A stretch of 64,000 nucleotides of DNA from Cyclobacteriaceae bacterium YHN15. GTDB lineage: Bacteria > Bacteroidota > Bacteroidia > Cytophagales > Cyclobacteriaceae. Location: contig RKQB01000008.1 in the NCBI GenBank assembly GCA_003797895.1, forward strand, positions 146,731 to 210,730, written 5' to 3'. The notes beneath the pieces were generated by a model. That model saw nothing but the letters and a program-made list of their open reading frames with translations, was not told the origin of the DNA and searched no databases. The translations under genes and the position numbers were made by a program. Below, in pieces: positions 60,416 through 64,000 of this stretch (positions are counted from its first letter, which is position 1; each line of letters opens with the position of its first letter).

Positions 60416-61063
60416 TTACTTTTGGATAAAAGGAGATTGATTAAATGACTGGTTGACACCTCGGGTGGCACGGTTTGAATTATCTGTTTGGGATCCGCTT
60501 AATCCTAAATTAACAACGCCTATCCAATGTACGGGAACCGGTGAATTTGCAACCCTGTTCCTATTGTCAATAAATTGTATCAAAAGTGACCCTGTATTTA
60601 CAGAAGTAATGGTTTGAGGATCAAAATTGGGATATTGGAACAGCAAGCCGGCACTGAATTCAGGAAACCACCAAGTCCAAAATTGAGCGCCATAATTGAA
60701 CAGCAATTCCCGACCTTCCTGGGTGGCAGTTGGCAATAAAATATAATCAGGATCTGCCTGTATGTTTACCTGAGTAAACCCCCTTGCATTCATGTTGTTT
60801 CTCAGTGCTGATAAGATTTGGTCAGAAACAATAAAGTCCAATGTCGGGGGTCTGTCTCCAGGGGTGATGGATTCCTCGCTGACAATAATGACACTGGTCG
60901 GAATAGCGTATGTGGTACCGGAACTGAAGTTGAAATTAGAATTGTAATTGGTGTAGACTACATCCAAATCGCCTATTTCGTCTGCTGCACCACTATCAGG
61001 GATACATGAACTGAGGATAAGGAAAGTAAAAAATGACCAAATAATTTTGCTGTAAATTCTCAT
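60416..61063 (-). CDS. DUF4136 lipoprotein (second copy)
   Basis: 215 residues with lipobox (MRIYSKIIWSFFTFLILSSCIPDSG). DUF4136 layout: DLDVVYTNYNSNFNFSS opening, ILSALRNNMNARGFTQVNIQADPDYILLP, then WTWWFPEFSAGLLFQYPN and SLLIQFIDNRNR. Periplasmic lipoprotein of unknown function. First gene of the operon with barrel and helical protein. Differs from the copy at 18.6 kb mainly in the middle. No good promoter was recognised upstream. Confidence 0.86.
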   Translation of the reverse strand: MRIYSKIIWSFFTFLILSSCIPDSGAADEIGDLDVVYTNYNSNFNFSSGTTYAIPTSVIIVSEESITPGDRPPTLDFIVSDQILSALRNNMNARGFTQVNIQADPDYILLPTATQEGRELLFNYGAQFWTWWFPEFSAGLLFQYPNFDPQTITSVNTGSLLIQFIDNRNRVANSPVPVHWIGVVNLGLSGSQTDNSNRATRGVNQSFNQSPFIQK

Positions 61064-61641
61064 TTTATAGAAATTTAATCTTATTGACCTACCATAAAAG
61101 TCAAAATATGCCGTAAAGGTATGAATTGTTTGGAATTTTCAATGGTCCTCTTGAATTTCCTATTTTAGGGGCCTGAAAATGAATTTTTTTTTATTTCCAC
61201 ATAGAAAATAATAGCGTCGCTGTCAGGATTTGTTTCATTTTTTGTCTATTTTCAAAATACCAATTAGGGAGGTAATTGAATGTATTTCCGAAAATATTCA
61301 GCAATTAACTTCAGGAAAAAATTATTGCTGATTTCAAGGTTTTGATTGAATAACAAAGAAAATTTTTCTTTTTTTTAAATGCAAAGACCTATGCTTGCAT
61401 GCTTGATTTTGTTTGACAAAATTAAATCAAAATTGGCAAAATGCTTCCTGGCTTTGCTGATTTTGAGTTTTTAAATTTTCTACTTTTATAATCTCAATGG
61501 ATATATTGATTTTTCTTCACAAAAAGTAATGATTGAACTTTAATAGATAAAATGAATATTTGTCTTTTCATTTTAATATTGCAAATTATTGTAAAAATTC
61601 AAATCTCAAAATTTTAATATTTAATAAATACAAGATTTTAT
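61064..61641. other. Large divergent intergenic region (578 bases)
   Basis: The longest gene-free stretch. It is AT-rich, with runs of T (near 61190) and several short A/T tracts, but no open frame of note, tRNA-like fold, strong hairpin or repeat. It holds the promoters of the DUF4136 operon and the DUF2092 gene, but neither could be placed. Confidence 0.5.
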
Positions 61642-62379
61642 ATGAAAAAATCAGTACTGGTATCGTTTATGTTGCTGATATGCCTGAAAAGTTTTAGTCA
61701 AGAACAACAGATTGATCCAAACGCTATAAACATCTTAGACAGGATGAGTGAAGTAATAGGGTCTCTTAATTCCTGTAGTTTTCAGGTCAACACTTCCATT
61801 GACCATATGGATCAGCATAATGGTTTAGTCAAACAATTCTCCCAGCATGAAATTTATATGGTAGGGCCGGACAAAATGCATATTCAGACCAAAGGAGCAA
61901 AAGGCAACCATGCGTATTGGTATAACGGAGATTTATTGATGTATTATTCCCTTACCCATAACCACTATGGATTTATTGAAACCCCGGATAATATTATAGA
62001 AACCATAGATATGGTCAATGCTGATTATGGAATTGATTTTCCTGCCGCAGATTTCTTTTATCCTACTTTTACTGATGACCTATTGGAAAATATGGATAAG
62101 ATTGCTTACCTGGGTTTGGTTTCTGTTGATGGAGAGGACTGCCATCATATTGTGGCTTCAGGCCCGGATCAGCATATACAAATTTGGCTTAGAAATGATA
62201 CTTTCACCTTACCCCTTCGATTTGTTATCCTTGAAAAATCCGGAGAATTACCACTTCAATATGAGGCGGTATTTTCCAAATGGTCGGTTAACCCGAATTT
62301 ACCTGATGCCATATTTGATTTTGTGGTTCCTGAAACTGCAAAAAGATTGAGTTTCGTATCAAAATCCAGGGCAAATTAA
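61642..62379 (+). CDS. DUF2092 secreted protein (LolA-like fold)
   Basis: 245 residues with a signal peptide (KSFS-QE). DUF2092 features: NILDRMSEVIGSLNSCSFQVNTSID, the MVGPDKMHIQTKGAKGNHAYWYNGDLLMYYSL strand series and VDGEDCHHIVASGPDQHIQIWLRNDTFTLPLRFVI. The family is LolA/LolB-like in fold, a lipid- or protein-binding barrel half. Located in the periplasm. Six bases separate it from the DUF6515 gene, so one transcript is likely. Confidence 0.88.
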   Translation: MKKSVLVSFMLLICLKSFSQEQQIDPNAINILDRMSEVIGSLNSCSFQVNTSIDHMDQHNGLVKQFSQHEIYMVGPDKMHIQTKGAKGNHAYWYNGDLLMYYSLTHNHYGFIETPDNIIETIDMVNADYGIDFPAADFFYPTFTDDLLENMDKIAYLGLVSVDGEDCHHIVASGPDQHIQIWLRNDTFTLPLRFVILEKSGELPLQYEAVFSKWSVNPNLPDAIFDFVVPETAKRLSFVSKSRAN

Positions 62380-62385
62380 AATTTT

Positions 62386-63669
62386 ATGAAAACTTACAAA
62401 TCATTTATTCAAAGTACTATCATCTGGCTTCTCTTTATATTGTTGACATTCAACCCTGATTTTGCTTTATCCCAAAGAATGAATCATGGTGCAAGGGGAG
62501 GAGGAGGAGCAGGAGCAGCGAGAGGTGGATCTATGTCAGCCCCATCATCCAGGGGTGGTTCTATGTCAGCCCCATCTAGAAACAGTGCTCCGCAGCGTAC
62601 TGGAACAGCATCCCCTTCCAGGGGAGGGGTGTCCTCTCCGCCAAACAGGTCAAATACACCTGCAGCAAGACCTCAAAATCCACCTTCCAGAAATTCTATC
62701 AACGGTGGAGCACAGCGTTCTCCTGATCGAATGGCAGGTAGCAATCCATCCGGTCAAAATAGGTCCATCAATGATAGCAGGCAAAGCAGGGATATGAACA
62801 GTGCAAATACAGGAAGAACCGGTTCTGCCTCAGCAGATAGAGGGGGTACAAGTAGAAGAGGGGATGCCAACACAGGAAGTGCTTCAAATCAAAGACCTGG
62901 CAATCGCCCTGATGCCGGAAGGAATCCTGGAGTGAATAACGGAAACCGCCCAGGAGGAGGGGGAAATGTAGGAAATAGGCCCGGCGGTGGAAACAGACCT
63001 GGTGGAAATAATATCAACATCGGGAACAATAACAATATCAACATCAATGCAAGGAGAAATACGGTGGTCCGTGTGAATGTGATGTCACCCATGATGATGA
63101 GACCGCCCATGATGTGGGGAGGATTTCGGGTATGGTCAGCTAATCCATTCTTTTGGTTTGCCTTCAGACCCTTCTTTTGGGGACCTATGTGGCATCCTTG
63201 GGGATTCCCTATGGCTACTTTGCCACCAACCGCCCAAGTGGTAAATGTGACCAACGTAACCAATGAAACCAACATCACCAATGTTACTAATGTCACCAAT
63301 GTGGTCAATGAGTTTTTCTATGATAGTGGAGTATTCTATCAAAAAGATGATGAAGGTTTTGTAGTCGTGCCGGGCCCGATAGGAGTAGAGGTAAGCTCCA
63401 TACCCGATAATTTTGAAAAAGTGACTTTGGATGATGGAACCATCAATTATTTCTGGGGGGGGACCTATTATGAAAAGTCCGGAAATGGTTATGTGGTTGT
63501 CCCTCCAACCGCAGGTGCCTTGGTCGAAAATTTACCTGATGGCGGGGAAGAGGTGAAAATGGGTGATGTCATCCTATTGAGATATGGTGATACGTATTAT
63601 CAACCTGTTCAGGTAAATGGAAGAAACATGTATGAAGTGGTTTATATCGAAGAGGAAGAAGAGGAATAG
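62386..63669 (+). CDS. DUF6515 protein with Gly/Arg/Ser-rich low-complexity N-terminus
   Basis: 427 residues. Signal peptide (FALS-QR), then residues 30-220 are disordered and repetitive (GGGGAGAARGGSMSAPS twice, GNRPGGGGNVGNRPGGG, INIGNNNNININ). A membrane-like Trp/Phe-rich section follows (FFWFAFRPFFWGPMWHPWGF), then a run of VTNVTN units, then two copies of the DUF6515 repeat (EFFYDSGVFYQKDDEGFVVVPGPIGVEV and YYEKSGNGYVVVPPTAGALV). DUF6515 occurs in secreted proteins of Bacteroidota; role unknown. Partner of the DUF2092 gene upstream. Confidence 0.85.
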   Translation: MKTYKSFIQSTIIWLLFILLTFNPDFALSQRMNHGARGGGGAGAARGGSMSAPSSRGGSMSAPSRNSAPQRTGTASPSRGGVSSPPNRSNTPAARPQNPPSRNSINGGAQRSPDRMAGSNPSGQNRSINDSRQSRDMNSANTGRTGSASADRGGTSRRGDANTGSASNQRPGNRPDAGRNPGVNNGNRPGGGGNVGNRPGGGNRPGGNNINIGNNNNININARRNTVVRVNVMSPMMMRPPMMWGGFRVWSANPFFWFAFRPFFWGPMWHPWGFPMATLPPTAQVVNVTNVTNETNITNVTNVTNVVNEFFYDSGVFYQKDDEGFVVVPGPIGVEVSSIPDNFEKVTLDDGTINYFWGGTYYEKSGNGYVVVPPTAGALVENLPDGGEEVKMGDVILLRYGDTYYQPVQVNGRNMYEVVYIEEEEEE

Positions 63670-64000
63670 TATTTTAGTAGAGAATAGGATTTTCACCAAT
63701 TGGACATTTAGCCAAATTACCTTGGATTATTAGGAATGAAGACGGGAGAATGGAGACATGAGTTGTGAGACATGAGAAATTAGATGTGAGATGGAACCTG
63801 CGTCATGTTTCTCCCGATAGGGAGGTGGAGAAATGAAGACTGACTACTAATGACTGAAGTGGAAAAAAATGATGAGTGAAAAAGTGAAGTGATGATGCCT
63901 AAAAAACATTGACCGTTTTCTTTTACTATAAACTCAATCATCTGCAGAGATTACATCTGGATTCTGAGCTTTTGTTTGGCTTGAATGGAAGGGGCTCGAC
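63670..64000. repeat. Gene-free right end with purine-rich degenerate repeats
   Basis: 331 bases with no gene. From 63735 to 63800 units such as GGAGACATGAGTTGTGAGACATGAGA recur, then TCTCCCGATAGGGAGG (63812-63827, an inverted repeat CTCCC-GATA-GGGAG) and GAGTGAAAAAGTGAAGTGATG. Same style as the tracts at 55.1 and 57.1-57.4 kb. It may continue beyond the window. Confidence 0.6.

Noticed and set aside
62889..63308. 139-aa minus-strand frame inside the DUF6515 gene
   Set aside because: Shadow of the low-complexity Gly/Asn and VTN repeats; composition artefact.

Overview
The window looks like chromosomal DNA from a Bacteroidota bacterium, most likely Cytophagales and close to Cyclobacteriaceae (Algoriphagus/Belliella type). 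Evidence: a type IX secretion pair (a giant SprB-repeat protein with a gliding-motility C-terminal domain next to a PorP/SprF protein), many Bacteroidota-typical DUF families (DUF2490, DUF3078, DUF4136, DUF6515, DUF4442), an Mpl ligase, lipoproteins ending in a Cys lipobox, an AT-rich composition, few Shine-Dalgarno sequences and frequent TTG/GTG starts. The placement is by family recognition only; no rRNA is present.

Layout. 1-7.4 kb: housekeeping and envelope genes (M48 lipoprotein peptidase, GNAT, a CE15-like glucuronoyl esterase, DEDDh exonuclease plus Mpl). 7.5-16.9 kb: dnaB, a zinc-type oxidoreductase, the etfB-etfA-bifunctional nuclease operon, a nucleoside transporter, cyclophilin, a POT peptide transporter and an overlooked 49-aa membrane protein. 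17-23.7 kb: a 66-aa protein made mostly of Asp/Glu, a single-domain response regulator, Mpo1-like and DUF4136 proteins, DUF3078 porin-like protein, a double USP, tRNA-Arg(UCG), sucC and a LolD-like ATPase. 23.8-34 kb is the most accessory-looking part: an Asp-rich lipoprotein followed by a TPR-CHAT protease-like protein, converging on a three-gene operon (DUF2490 barrel, P-loop NTPase, ABC membrane domain without ATPase), then an ECF sigma/anti-sigma/lipoprotein operon. 34.1-37.2 kb: an NAD-salvage operon (nicotinate phosphoribosyltransferase, divergent PRPP synthetase, nicotinamidase). 38-47.2 kb: PorP/SprF and a 2688-aa SprB-like adhesin. 48-59.3 kb: hexuronate catabolism (tagaturonate reductase, YiaK-like and Gfo/Idh/MocA oxidoreductases, altronate dehydratase, KDG kinase, KDPG aldolase, TRAP transporter). 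59.3-63.7 kb: envelope proteins of unknown function.

Together the uronate block would import a hexuronate by TRAP, reduce and dehydrate it to 2-keto-3-deoxygluconate, phosphorylate it and cleave it to pyruvate and glyceraldehyde-3-phosphate; the CE15-like esterase at 3-4 kb could feed it. No transposase, phage or CRISPR array was found. Repeats are concentrated in the uronate block: two inverted copies of a three-hairpin element flank uxaA-kdgK-eda-dctP, with degenerate purine-rich tandem repeats around them and also at the right edge of the window.

The best candidates for undescribed biology are the DUF2490/P-loop/ATPase-less ABC operon (28.6-31.6 kb) and the adjoining Asp-rich lipoprotein/CHAT pair. 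Both are judged from sequence reading only and their functions are not claimed.
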